The notes beneath the pieces were generated by a model. It had not been told where the DNA came from. It did no database searches and worked only from the letters and a program-made list of their open reading frames with translations. The position numbers and the translations under genes were made by a program. Below are positions 52,212 through 60,617 of a DNA stretch of 64,000 nt, one piece after another. The DNA lies in NCBI RefSeq assembly GCF_000969605.1, contig NZ_JZUE01000009.1:124001-188000 (forward strand), read 5' to 3'. The stretch comes from Aquincola tertiaricarbonis (lineage in GTDB: Bacteria; Pseudomonadota; Gammaproteobacteria; Burkholderiales; Burkholderiaceae_C). Position 1 is the stretch's first letter; every line of letters starts with the position of its first letter.

Positions 52212-53291
52212 ATGCCAGCCCCTCTGCAAAACGACAGCTTCCTGCGCGCCTGCCTGCGCCAGCCCACTGACCACACGCCCATCTGGCTCATGCGCCAGGC
52301 CGGGCGCTACCTGCCGGAGTACAACGCCACCCGCGCGCGTGCAGGCAGCTTCATGGGCCTGGCCACCAGCCCGGCCTATGCCACCGAGGTGACGCTGCAG
52401 CCGCTCGAGCGCTTTCCGCTGGATGCGGCCATCCTGTTCTCCGACATCCTCACGGTGCCCGACGCCATGGGCCTGGGCCTGAGCTTCGCCATCGGCGAAG
52501 GCCCGCGATTCGCCACCCCGGTGCGCGACGAGGCGGCGGTGGACGCGCTGGCCGTGCCCGACATGGACAAGCTGCGCTACGTCTTCGATGCGGTGCGCTC
52601 CATCCGCCAGGCGCTGAACGGGCGGGTGCCGCTGATCGGCTTTTCCGGCAGCCCGTTCACCCTGGCCTGCTACATGGTGGAAGGCGCGGGCAGCGACGAC
52701 TACCGCCGCATCAAGACGATGCTGTACGCCAGGCCCGACCTGCTGCATCGCATCCTGGCCATCAATGCGGAGGCGGTGGCGCAGTACCTCAACGCGCAGA
52801 TCGACGCCGGCGCCCAGGCGGTCATGCTGTTCGACAGCTGGGGTGGCGTGCTGGCCGATGGCGCCTTCCAGGCATTCAGCCTGGCCTACACGGCCCGCGT
52901 CCTGGCGGCGCTGAAGCGCCAGGACGCCGACGGCCAACCCGTGCCGTGCATCGTCTTCACCAAGGGCGGCGGCCAGTGGCTGGAGCAGGTGGCCGCGCTG
53001 GGCCCCGACGTGATCGGCCTCGACTGGACGACCGACCTGGGCGCCGCCCGTGCCCGCGTGGGCGACCGCGTGGCCCTTCAGGGCAACCTCGATCCGATGG
53101 TGCTGTTTGCCGGCGAGCAGGCCGTGCGGGCCGAAGCGCGCAGGGTGCTGGACCGCTTCGGCCCGCCGGCCGGTGGCGGCCATGTATTCAACCTGGGGCA
53201 CGGCATCTCGCAGCACACGCCGCCGGACGCCGTCAGCGCGTTGGTAGATGAAGTGCACCGGCATTCACGCGCCCTGCGGCAGGGCGCGTAA
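52212..53291 (+). CDS. hemE: Uroporphyrinogen decarboxylase
   Basis: 359-residue cytoplasmic enzyme converting uroporphyrinogen III to coproporphyrinogen III in haem and (bacterio)chlorophyll synthesis. Signatures are [16 protein letters not shown] with the substrate-binding arginines, the catalytic Asp in [13 protein letters not shown], and [17 protein letters not shown]. The length matches the family (about 355). It is followed by a 934-bp non-coding region with a three-unit DnaA-box array, then priA. Confidence 0.97.
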   Translation: MPAPLQNDSFLRACLRQPTDHTPIWLMRQAGRYLPEYNATRARAGSFMGLATSPAYATEVTLQPLERFPLDAAILFSDILTVPDAMGLGLSFAIGEGPRFATPVRDEAAVDALAVPDMDKLRYVFDAVRSIRQALNGRVPLIGFSGSPFTLACYMVEGAGSDDYRRIKTMLYARPDLLHRILAINAEAVAQYLNAQIDAGAQAVMLFDSWGGVLADGAFQAFSLAYTARVLAALKRQDADGQPVPCIVFTKGGGQWLEQVAALGPDVIGLDWTTDLGAARARVGDRVALQGNLDPMVLFAGEQAVRAEARRVLDRFGPPAGGGHVFNLGHGISQHTPPDAVSALVDEVHRHSRALRQGA

Positions 53292-53313
53292 GCCACCGGC
53301 CGAGCGCTGGAAA

Positions 53314-53521
53314 GCTTGACTTATCCCCAGATCGGCGTTCTCGCATGGCGCCTTTTGCAGATTTCCAGGCCGGCTGCCAGCGCTGGGGGCCTTGTTCTAA
53401 GTGCTTGATTTTCCTGGCGATGCGGCTCTGCCGCTTTTGTGGGCAACCTGTCATGCCTGCCCGGCGAATCAAGCATTTAGCGCGTCTGCCATCAGCTTCT
53501 GCACAAAGATATCCACAGAAA
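53314..53521 (+). repeat. hemE-priA array, unit 1
   Basis: First of three tandem units. Blocks, by offset from the unit start: 0 GCTTGACTTATCCCCA; 83 CTAAGTGCTTGATT; 127 GGGCA; 144 TGCCC; 153 AATCAAGCATTTAG; 187 GCACAAAGATATCCACAGAA. Blocks 83/153 are inverted arms and blocks 127/144 an inner stem with a 12-nt loop. The DnaA-like box here is ATATCCACA (53509-53517), one base off consensus; the weaker TTATCCCCA is at 53321-53329. Sequence between blocks is largely unlike units 2 and 3. Confidence 0.8.
53397..53480 (+). other. Conserved nested hairpin, copy 1
   Basis: Outer 14-bp stem CTAAGTGCTTGATT / AATCAAGCATTTAG (one G-U pair if read as plus-strand RNA), inner stem GGGCA / TGCCC (53441-53445, 53458-53462) with a 12-nt loop, and an extra local hairpin GCGGC-TCT-GCCGC (53422-53434). 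Equivalent structures are at 53704-53786 and 54028-54110. Confidence 0.6.
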
Positions 53522-53703
53522 TTCGGGGCAACTCGGGCAAACCCGGAACGCTTGCCAAGCTAGGGATGCGGCAGGCCGTCGCAAGCGGTGCAACAGCCTT
53601 CCAAAAATATCGCGCAGGGGCTTGACTTATCCCCACTTCCACGAACTGCGCCGATGGCGACCCTGGCGGCGAGTGGATGGTTCCTCACTTCAACTGTCAT
53701 ACG

Positions 53704-53786
53704 CTAAGTCTTTGATTTTTATGATTTCTTTCGTTGCCTCAGGAAGAGGCAGCCTAAGCGGCTTGCCTTGCCAATCAAGGGCTTAG
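53704..53786 (+). other. Conserved nested hairpin, copy 2 (covarying)
   Basis: Outer stem CTAAGTCTTTGATT / AATCAAGGGCTTAG pairs over all 14 positions with two U-G pairs; a G-C pair of copies 1 and 3 is C-G here. The inner stem is AGGCA / TGCCT, so the first pair is A-T instead of G-C. An alternative local hairpin TGCCTC-AGGAA-GAGGCA (53735-53751) competes with the inner stem. Confidence 0.6.
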
Positions 53787-53814
53787 CGCATCTGCCTCCA
53801 GCTTTTGCACAAAG

Positions 53815-53823
53815 TTATCCACA
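53815..53823 (+). promoter_or_regulatory. DnaA box (perfect), unit 2
   Basis: TTATCCACA is an exact match to the DnaA-box consensus TTATNCACA. It lies 188 bp after the TTATCCCCA box at 53627-53635, in the same orientation. Confidence 0.75.
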
Positions 53824-54027
53824 GAAAAACTGGGCAAGTTTTCGATTGACAGAATGCAAACGAGTGCTATTCGGATGGCTGCCTTGCCTTTGGCTCGCGC
53901 TTCGATGACATGCCCAGCGGAGTTGCCAACACCGTGCGAGTCCGCTTGACTTATCCCCAAAAAACGGCTTTGCGCTGGCAGGGGGTCGCGGGTAGGGCCG
54001 GGGGCGGCAGAATGACCCAAAACCGTG

Positions 54028-54110
54028 CTAAGTGCTTGATTTTGTTCGCGCAGGCACATGCTGCAAGCTTGGGCAAACCAACGCTGATGCCCGGCGGATC
54101 AAGCAGTTAG
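54028..54110 (+). other. Conserved nested hairpin, copy 3
   Basis: Outer stem CTAAGTGCTTGATT / GATCAAGCAGTTAG has one U-G pair and one G-G mismatch; inner stem GGGCA / TGCCC at 54071-54075 and 54088-54092 with a 12-nt loop. The single arm at 54180-54193 could replace the mismatched right arm. Confidence 0.58.
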
Positions 54111-54138
54111 CGCGTCTACCTCCAGGTTTTGCACAAAG

Positions 54139-54147
54139 TTATCCACA
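54139..54147 (+). promoter_or_regulatory. DnaA box (perfect), unit 3
   Basis: TTATCCACA, exact consensus, again exactly 188 bp after the TTATCCCCA box at 53951-53959. It lies about 80 bp upstream of the priA start codon, so DnaA binding could also affect priA expression. Confidence 0.75.
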
Positions 54148-54225
54148 GAAAATCTGAGCAAGTTCTGAAAGCCGTTTGCCATCAAGCACTTAGACGTCAT
54201 CCCTCAGGCAGAACCGAGCTTCGGT

Positions 54226-56349
54226 GTGCAAGTTGAGCATGCAGTCACCGTGTCCGTGGCGGTGGAAACGCCGCAGCACAGCGGTTTGGGCATGCCGCTG
54301 GACTACGCCAGCCCGCAACCGCTGCCGCCCGGTACCTTGGTGCGGGTGCCGCTGGGGCGTCGCGACGTGCCAGGCATCGTCTGGCAGCGGCCGCCCCAGG
54401 CCGAGGCGCCGCCCGATTTGCGCCCGGTGCGCGAGGTGGTGTCGGCCCTGCCGCCGCTGGGCGCGCACTGGCGGCAGCTGGTGGCCTTCGCGGCGGCGTA
54501 TTACCAGCGTGGGCTGGGGGAGCTGGCCTTGGCCGTGCTGCCGCCTGAGCTGCGCAAGCTGGACGATGTGCAGCTGGCCCGGCGGGTGTCGCGGCTGCGC
54601 AAGGCGACGGCGCCCGCCGTCGGCCCGGCCGCACCGCGTGTCGTCGAGCGCGCCGCCGCGGGCATCGGTGCCGCGCGGGCTGACGAAGTACCGCCGGCGG
54701 ACCTGCCGCCCAGCCGCCCGCCGCTGAATGACGAGCAGCTGATGGCCGTGCAGGCCATCGGCGCGGCAGCGGGCACCTACCTGCTGCACGGTGTCACCGG
54801 CAGCGGCAAGACCGAGGTGTACCTGCATGCGGCGGAGGCGGCACTGGCGGCCGGCCGCCAGGTGCTGGTCATGGTGCCCGAGATCAATCTCACGCCTCAG
54901 CTCGAGGCCCGCTTTGCGGAGCGCTTCGCCGGCCGGCGGCTGGTGTCGCTGCACAGCGCGCTCACGCCGGCGCAGCGGCTCAAGCACTGGCTGCTGGCGC
55001 ACCTGGGCGAGGCTGACCTGGTGCTCGGCACGCGGCTGGCAGTGTTCGCCTCGCTGCCGCGGCTGGGGCTGATCGTGGCCGACGAGGAACACGACCCCTC
55101 CTTCAAGCAGCAGGAGGGCGCCCGCTACTCGGCGCGCGACCTGGCGGTGTACCGCGGCCATCTGGAAGGCGTGCCGGTGGTGCTGGGCTCGGCCACCCCC
55201 TCGCTGGAAACCTGGCAGCGGGTGCAGGAAGGGCGCTACACCCGGCTGGCGCTGTCGCAGCGCATCGGCGGCGGCGTGCTGCCGCGGGTGCGGCTGTTCG
55301 ACATGAACACGCTGCCCCGCCAGCGCGGTGCCGCTGCGCCGGCCCTGGCGCCGATGATCGTGGACGCGGTGGCCGAACGCATCGAGCGCGGCGAGCAGAG
55401 CCTGCTGTTCCTCAACCGCCGCGGCTATGCCCCGGTGCTGCATTGCACCGCCTGCGGGTGGAAGAGCGGCTGCCCGCATTGCAGCGCCTGGCGCGTGTTC
55501 CACAAGGGCGATCGCAGCCTGCGCTGCCATCACTGCGGCTTCAGCGAGCGCGTGCCGCGCGCCTGCCCCGACTGCGGCAACCTCGACATCGCGCCGCTGG
55601 GCCGCGGCACCGAGCGGCTGGAGGAGCAGATCGCCGAGCTGCTGCCCGGCGCCCGCGTGGCCCGCATCGACGCCGACACCACGCGGCTCAAGGGCTCGCT
55701 GGAAGCGCAGCTGGGCGCGGTGCATGCGGGCGACGTGGACGTGCTGGTGGGCACCCAGATGATTGCCAAAGGCCATGATTTCCGCCGCATTACGCTGGTG
55801 GCCGCGGTGAACCCGGACAGCGCGCTGTTCGCCAGCGACTTCCGCGCGCCGGAGCGCCTCTTCTCGCTGCTGATGCAGGCCGCCGGCCGCGCCGGCCGCG
55901 ATGCCGAGCATGCGGCCCGCAGCGAGATGTGGGTGCAGAGCTGGCATCCGCAGCATGGCCTGTATGCCGCGCTGCGCAAGCACGATTACGAAGCCTTTGC
56001 CGCCACGCAACTGGAGGAACGCCAAGCCGCCGGCCTGCCGCCCTTCAGCAGCCTGGCGCTGCTGCGGGCCGAGGCGCGCGAGGCCAGCATCGCCCAGGCC
56101 TTCCTGCGGGAGGCCGCCGCGCAGGCACAGGCGGCGGCCGACGAGGCCGGCGTGACGATCTATCCGCCAGTGCCGCCGCCGGTGGCGCGGGTGGCCGACG
56201 TGGACCGCATGCAGATGCTGGTGGAGTCGCCCTCCCGGGTGGCGCTGCAGCGGCTGCTGGCCGACTGGCTGCCGCAGCTGCATGGTCTGCGGACCGTGCA
56301 CAAGGGCGTGCTGCGCTGGGCGGTGGACGTCGATCCGCTGGCCATCTGA
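54226..56349 (+). CDS. priA: Primosomal protein N' (replication restart helicase PriA)
   Basis: 707-residue PriA, the DNA helicase that recognises stalled forks and loads DnaB through PriB/DnaT. The start is GTG at 54226. The N-terminal DNA-binding domain (VSVAVETPQHSGLGMPLDY) is followed by Walker A in HGVTGSGKTEVYL, the DEEH box (VADEEHDPSFKQQ) and a zinc-binding insert with paired cysteines (CTACGWKSGCPHC, CHHCGFSERVPRACPDCG). The helicase C-lobe motif QAAGRAGR is intact. Length normal (E. coli 732). It is preceded by the DnaA-box array and followed directly by an inverted-repeat element. Confidence 0.96.
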   Translation: MQVEHAVTVSVAVETPQHSGLGMPLDYASPQPLPPGTLVRVPLGRRDVPGIVWQRPPQAEAPPDLRPVREVVSALPPLGAHWRQLVAFAAAYYQRGLGELALAVLPPELRKLDDVQLARRVSRLRKATAPAVGPAAPRVVERAAAGIGAARADEVPPADLPPSRPPLNDEQLMAVQAIGAAAGTYLLHGVTGSGKTEVYLHAAEAALAAGRQVLVMVPEINLTPQLEARFAERFAGRRLVSLHSALTPAQRLKHWLLAHLGEADLVLGTRLAVFASLPRLGLIVADEEHDPSFKQQEGARYSARDLAVYRGHLEGVPVVLGSATPSLETWQRVQEGRYTRLALSQRIGGGVLPRVRLFDMNTLPRQRGAAAPALAPMIVDAVAERIERGEQSLLFLNRRGYAPVLHCTACGWKSGCPHCSAWRVFHKGDRSLRCHHCGFSERVPRACPDCGNLDIAPLGRGTERLEEQIAELLPGARVARIDADTTRLKGSLEAQLGAVHAGDVDVLVGTQMIAKGHDFRRITLVAAVNPDSALFASDFRAPERLFSLLMQAAGRAGRDAEHAARSEMWVQSWHPQHGLYAALRKHDYEAFAATQLEERQAAGLPPFSSLALLRAEAREASIAQAFLREAAAQAQAAADEAGVTIYPPVPPPVARVADVDRMQMLVESPSRVALQRLLADWLPQLHGLRTVHKGVLRWAVDVDPLAI

Positions 56350-56507
56350 GAACCTGTGAACGAACCACTCACGCCCGCTAGACGCGCCCTCACAACCCGG
56401 CTTGTCGTTGCAAATGCTCGCCATAGCCCGAGCCATGGCTGCGCTTTGCGCCTGATCCAGGCCGCCCTGTCTCGCCGCTTGGTCGCGACTGGTTCATTCA
56501 CAGGTTC
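56350..56507. repeat. 158-bp element with 18-bp terminal inverted repeats
   Basis: GAACCTGTGAACGAACCA at 56350-56367 is inverted at 56490-56507 (TGGTTCATTCACAGGTTC) with one mismatch. The interior holds an imperfect hairpin (GCAAA ... GCCAT at 56410-56424 against ATGGC ... TTTGC at 56435-56449). It begins immediately after the priA stop codon. The layout is that of a short non-autonomous repeat (MITE- or REP-like), without a transposase gene. An open frame crossing it is not a credible N terminus for the cupin gene. Confidence 0.72.
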
Positions 56508-56565
56508 CGAGGCCGGTGCGCCCGCGCAGAATGGCGGCCGACATGCCGTAAGCAGGAGCCGCCCG

Positions 56566-56844
56566 ATGACCATGCCCACCTTCGACAGCTTCGCCGACGA
56601 AGCCCGCAGCCGCGGCTATCCGCAGGTTCTGGAGCGCAGCTGGCCGGCCGATGCCGTGGTCGAGGACCACAGCCATCCCTTCGCGGTGCAGGCGCTGGTG
56701 GTGCAGGGTGAGATGTGGCTCACCGTGGGCGGCGCCACCCGCCATCTGCAGGCTGGTGATCGCTTCGAGCTGGACCGCGACGAGCCGCATGCCGAGCGCT
56801 ATGGCGCCACCGGTGCCACCTACTGGGCCGCACGGCGGGAGTGA
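56566..56844 (+). CDS. Small cupin-domain protein
   Basis: 92-residue single cupin. Metal-ligand motifs are VVEDHSHPFAVQALVVQGE (the His-x-His and Glu of motif 1) and DRFELDRDEPHAERYG (His of motif 2). The start at ATG 56566 is supported by GCAGGAG; the frame is open upstream through the repeat but without similarity. Function unknown: such one-domain cupins may be enzymes or small-molecule sensors. Confidence 0.82.
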   Translation: MTMPTFDSFADEARSRGYPQVLERSWPADAVVEDHSHPFAVQALVVQGEMWLTVGGATRHLQAGDRFELDRDEPHAERYGATGATYWAARRE

Positions 56845-56855
56845 GCCGCCGCCGC

Positions 56856-57191
56856 TCAGTCCACGAACTGCGCCCGCACCAGCTTCCATTCCTGGGTGCC
56901 GGTGAGGGTGCGTGAGCAGCCCAGCGGCTCGGGTTCGGCCTTCGGCGGCAACTCGCTGCGCGAACGGTCGCCGGTGCCCACGCCCATCTGCACCCGGTCC
57001 AGCCAGATGCGGATGGTGCGGCTGGGGTGGGTGTTGCGCACCTGGATCTGCACGCCGTTGCGCTGCACGCAGGTGGCGGCGAAGTCCTCCACGAACTGCA
57101 CGTAGCCGGCCGCGGAGGTGTCGTCGGCCGCCGCCGCGGGCAGAGCAAGGCCGGCCAGGATCGCAAGCCCGCTGCACAGCATCCATCGCAT
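56856..57191 (-). CDS. Small exported hypothetical protein
   Basis: 111-residue protein with a signal peptide (MRWMLCSGLAILAGLALPAAA) and a short mature domain of about 90 residues containing two cysteines (FAATCVQRNG and PLGCSRTL) that could form a disulfide. The mature part looks like a small beta-rich domain (VQIQVRNTHPSRTIRIWLDR). No family recognised. It converges with the cupin gene and is divergent from the FAD oxidoreductase gene. Confidence 0.68.
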   Translation of the reverse strand: MRWMLCSGLAILAGLALPAAAADDTSAAGYVQFVEDFAATCVQRNGVQIQVRNTHPSRTIRIWLDRVQMGVGTGDRSRSELPPKAEPEPLGCSRTLTGTQEWKLVRAQFVD

Positions 57192-57239
57192 CGCCGTCTC
57201 CAGGTACTTCGGTGTCGGGCCCATCCTAGACTGCGCGGC

Positions 57240-58418
57240 ATGCAAGCACCGATCGTGATCGTGGGTGGTGGCGTCATGGGCGCGGCCACCGCCTGCTTCC
57301 TGGCGCGCGACCAGGGCCTGTCCGCCATCGTCATCGAGCGTGACCCGCTGCATGCGCAGGCCTCCAGCGCGCTGTCGGCCAGCTCCATCCGGCAGCAGTT
57401 CAGCACGCCGCTGAACGTCGCGCTGTCCCAGTGGAGCATTGCCTTCCTGCGCCGGCTGGGCGACGAGCTGGCCGTGCCCGGCGAGCCCGCGCCGCAGATC
57501 GGGCTGACCGAAGCCGGCTACCTGTACCTGGCCAGCCCGGCCGGTGCCGCGGCGATGCGGGCCCACCAGGCGCTGCAGGCGCGTGCAGGCGCCCAGGTGC
57601 AGCTGCTGCAGCCGGATGAGCTGGAGCAGCGCTTTCCGTGGCTCAGCACCGAAGGCATCGCGCTCGGCGCGCTCGGCCTGCGCGGTGAAGGCTGGTTCGA
57701 CGGCCCCGCGCTGCACCAGGCCTTCCGGCGCAAGGCCATGGCCTGCGGCGTGCGCTTCCTGCAGGCCGAAGCAGTGGGCTTCGAGCACGACGGGGCCGGC
57801 CGCGTGCAGGCGGTGCGGTGCGCCGATGGCCTGCGCATCGGCGCCACGCACGGCGTGCTGCTCTCCGCGGGCGCCTGGTCCGCGCCGCTGGCCGCACAGC
57901 TGGGCGTGGTGCTGCCGATCAGCGGCAAGAAGCGTGACGTGTTCGTGCTGGACTGCCCGGCCGCGCCGCTGGCCGGCTGCCCGCTGGTGATCGACCCCAG
58001 CGGCTTCTGGTTCCGGCCAGAGGGCCGCGGCTTCATCGCCGGTGCGCCGCCGCGCGGCGAGGATGCCGACTTCCTGCCGCTGCACCAGATCGACCATGCG
58101 CAGTTCGACGAGCAGCTGTGGCCGCTGATGGCCGCACGCGTGCCGGCCTTCGAGGCTTTGCGGGTGAGATCGGCCTGGGCCGGCTACTACGAGATGAACG
58201 CCTTCGACCACAACGGCCTGGCCGGCGCGCTGCCGGGATGGCGCAACGTGTTCACGGCCTGCGGCTTCTCGGGCCATGGCATGCAGCACGCACCTGCGGT
58301 GGGCAGTGCGATGGCCGCGCTGATGGCCGGCGGCCGCAGCGATGCACCGTCACTGGAAGTGCTGTCGCCGCAGCGCCTGCTCGACGGCCGGCGCGTGGTG
58401 GAGCACAACGTGATCTGA
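57240..58418 (+). CDS. FAD-dependent oxidoreductase (DAO family)
   Basis: 392-residue D-amino-acid-oxidase-fold flavoenzyme. The FAD dinucleotide motif VIVGGGVMGAATACFLA is at residues 5-21, the SALSASSIRQQFSTP loop follows, and the C-terminal ACGFSGHGMQHAPAVGSAMA contacts FAD. The family oxidises secondary or primary amines such as sarcosine, glycine or proline derivatives. It starts 48 bp from the divergent small exported protein gene and converges with the ABC ATPase gene; by context the substrate is probably an amino acid or derivative. Confidence 0.88.
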   Translation: MQAPIVIVGGGVMGAATACFLARDQGLSAIVIERDPLHAQASSALSASSIRQQFSTPLNVALSQWSIAFLRRLGDELAVPGEPAPQIGLTEAGYLYLASPAGAAAMRAHQALQARAGAQVQLLQPDELEQRFPWLSTEGIALGALGLRGEGWFDGPALHQAFRRKAMACGVRFLQAEAVGFEHDGAGRVQAVRCADGLRIGATHGVLLSAGAWSAPLAAQLGVVLPISGKKRDVFVLDCPAAPLAGCPLVIDPSGFWFRPEGRGFIAGAPPRGEDADFLPLHQIDHAQFDEQLWPLMAARVPAFEALRVRSAWAGYYEMNAFDHNGLAGALPGWRNVFTACGFSGHGMQHAPAVGSAMAALMAGGRSDAPSLEVLSPQRLLDGRRVVEHNVI

Positions 58419-58426
58419 GCCCGCGC

Positions 58427-59176
<750 letters not shown>

Positions 59177-59192
59177 GGGGGCTTTCAGGAGG

Positions 59193-59843
59193 TCAGCGGG
59201 CGATGCGCAGCCGGCGCTCCAGCCGGCGGCTCCACCAGGACAGCGGGAAGCACAGCGCGAAGTACATGAGGCCGACGAAACCGTAGGCGATGAAGGGCTG
59301 GAACGTGGCGTTGGCGATCATCTGGCCGGCCTTGGTCACCTCGATGAAGCCGATGACCGAGGCCAGCGCCGTGCCCTTGACCACCTGCACCAGGAAGCCC
59401 ACCGTGGGCGCGATGGCGATGCGAAGCGCCTGCGGGAGGATGACGTGGCGCAACTGCTCGCGCAGGTTCATCGCCAGGCTGGAGGAAGCCTCCCACTGGC
59501 CGCGCGGAATGGCTTCCACGCAGCCCCGCCATATCTCGGTGAGGTAGGCGCCGGCATACAGCGTGAGGCATACCGAGGCCGCCATCAGCGCCGAGGTCTT
59601 CACGCCCAGCAGCGCCAGCCCGAAGTACGCCAGGAACATCTGCATCAGCAGCGGCGTGCCCTGGAACACTTGTACATACAAGCCGACCCCGCGTTGCGCG
59701 CCGGGCAGCCTGGCGATGCGGATGACCAGCATCAGCAGCCCCAGCGCGATGCCGCCTGCGAAGGCGATGAGCGACAGCCCCACCGTCCAGCGCAGCGCCA
59801 GCAGCAGGTGGCGCACGATGTCCCACGTCGAGAACTCGACCAT
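59193..59843 (-). CDS. Polar amino-acid ABC transporter permease (second)
   Basis: 216-residue HisM/GlnP-type permease. ATG at 59843 gives MVEFSTWDIVRHLLLALRWT. About five helices; the EAA loop is seen in EASSSLAMNLREQLRHVILPQALRIAIAP. It follows the first permease gene by 23 bp. Both permeases together form the membrane channel. Confidence 0.92.
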   Translation of the reverse strand: MVEFSTWDIVRHLLLALRWTVGLSLIAFAGGIALGLLMLVIRIARLPGAQRGVGLYVQVFQGTPLLMQMFLAYFGLALLGVKTSALMAASVCLTLYAGAYLTEIWRGCVEAIPRGQWEASSSLAMNLREQLRHVILPQALRIAIAPTVGFLVQVVKGTALASVIGFIEVTKAGQMIANATFQPFIAYGFVGLMYFALCFPLSWWSRRLERRLRIAR

Positions 59844-59866
59844 GTCGTCTTGCCTTTGCGCCCGCG

Positions 59867-60523
59867 TCAGCGGTGGAAGATGAAGCGCGGCCCGGCCCAG
59901 TTGAGCAGGCTGCGCAGCAGCACCGCCAGGCCGAGGTACATCGCGGTGACGACGATGTAGGCCTCGAAGCTGCGGAAGGTGCGGCTGGAGATCAGGTTGG
60001 CCGCATAGGAGGCCTCCTGGGTGGAGATCTGGCTGCACACCGCGGAGCCCAGCATCACGATGATGATCTGGCTGACCAGCGCCGGCCACACGCGCCGCAG
60101 CGCGGGCGGCAGCACCACGCGCGAGAAGATCTGCCAGCGGTCCATGGCCAGGCTTTGCGCGGCCTCGATCTGGCCGCGGCCGGTGTTCTCGATGCCGGCG
60201 CGGATGATCTCGCAGGCATAGCCGCCCAGGTTCAGCACCATGGCCAGCACGCTCGCCACCTCCGGCGACATGCGCACGCCCAGCGAGGGCAGGCCGAAGA
60301 ACACGAAGAACAGCTGGATGATGAAGGGGGTGTTGCGGATCAGCTCCACATAGGCGCCCACCACCCACTGCAGCCAGCCCGGACCCTCGGCGCGCGCCCA
60401 GGCGCAGCCGATGCCTACCACCGTGCCGATGAGCGCGGCAGCCACGGTGAGGCCGATGGTGACCAGCAGCCCGCGCAGCAGCAGCGGCCATTCGGTGAGC
60501 ACGACGAGGAAGTCGAAGGACAT
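59867..60523 (-). CDS. Polar amino-acid ABC transporter permease (first)
   Basis: 218-residue permease beginning MSFDFLVVLTEWPLLLRGL at ATG 60523; the frame is open upstream but the added Pro/Ala-rich residues are not family-like. EAA loop: IEAAQSLAMDRWQIFSRVVLPPALRRV. It is 94 bp downstream of a LysR gene on the same strand. No periplasmic binding-protein gene is found anywhere in the cluster. Confidence 0.91.
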   Translation of the reverse strand: MSFDFLVVLTEWPLLLRGLLVTIGLTVAAALIGTVVGIGCAWARAEGPGWLQWVVGAYVELIRNTPFIIQLFFVFFGLPSLGVRMSPEVASVLAMVLNLGGYACEIIRAGIENTGRGQIEAAQSLAMDRWQIFSRVVLPPALRRVWPALVSQIIIVMLGSAVCSQISTQEASYAANLISSRTFRSFEAYIVVTAMYLGLAVLLRSLLNWAGPRFIFHR

Positions 60524-60617
60524 GGGCACGGCGCCGGCGGGCGCGGGGTGGGCAGGAGCAGCCGGGTGGTTCGCAAGAGGTGTGCCACCGGGCGGCCCGC
60601 CCGGCACCGTCAGGCTC

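Larger units (their letters stand above)
53620..53827 (+). repeat. hemE-priA array, unit 2
   Basis: Second unit, 306 bp after the first. Blocks: 0 GCTTGACTTATCCCCA; 84 CTAAGTCTTTGATT; 127 AGGCA; 144 TGCCT; 153 AATCAAGGGCTTAG; 187 GCACAAAGTTATCCACAGAA. Arm and inner-stem changes relative to units 1 and 3 keep base pairing. A T-rich stretch (TTTGATTTTTATGATTTC, 53711-53728) is the most AT-rich part of the region. It contains a perfect DnaA box at 53815-53823. Confidence 0.82.
53944..54151 (+). repeat. hemE-priA array, unit 3
   Basis: Third unit, 324 bp after the second. Blocks: 0 GCTTGACTTATCCCCA; 84 CTAAGTGCTTGATT; 127 GGGCA; 144 TGCCC; 153 GATCAAGCAGTTAG; 187 GCACAAAGTTATCCACAGAA. One G-G mismatch occurs in the outer stem. 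It contains a perfect DnaA box at 54139-54147. An extra single arm, CATCAAGCACTTAG, follows at 54180-54193, only 33 bp before the priA start. Confidence 0.82.

Noticed and set aside
53314-53350. GCTTGACTTATCCCC as a sigma-70 -35 element (TTGACT) repeated three times
   Set aside because: No -10-like hexamer is found 16-18 bp downstream in any of the three units.
53990-53997. GGGTAGGG, a KOPS-like FtsK motif inside the array
   Set aside because: A single 8-mer in a G-rich stretch is expected by chance.
53397-54193. Integron attC sites in the hemE-priA array (inverted arms with TTAGCG at regular intervals)
   Set aside because: The arms do not fit the attC core (RYYYAAC / GTTRRRY), there are no cassette genes between them, and the conserved DnaA boxes outside the hairpins are not explained by attC.
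56356-56565. Upstream extension of the cupin gene by 70 codons
   Set aside because: It crosses the inverted-repeat element and has no cupin similarity; a good ribosome site supports ATG 56566.
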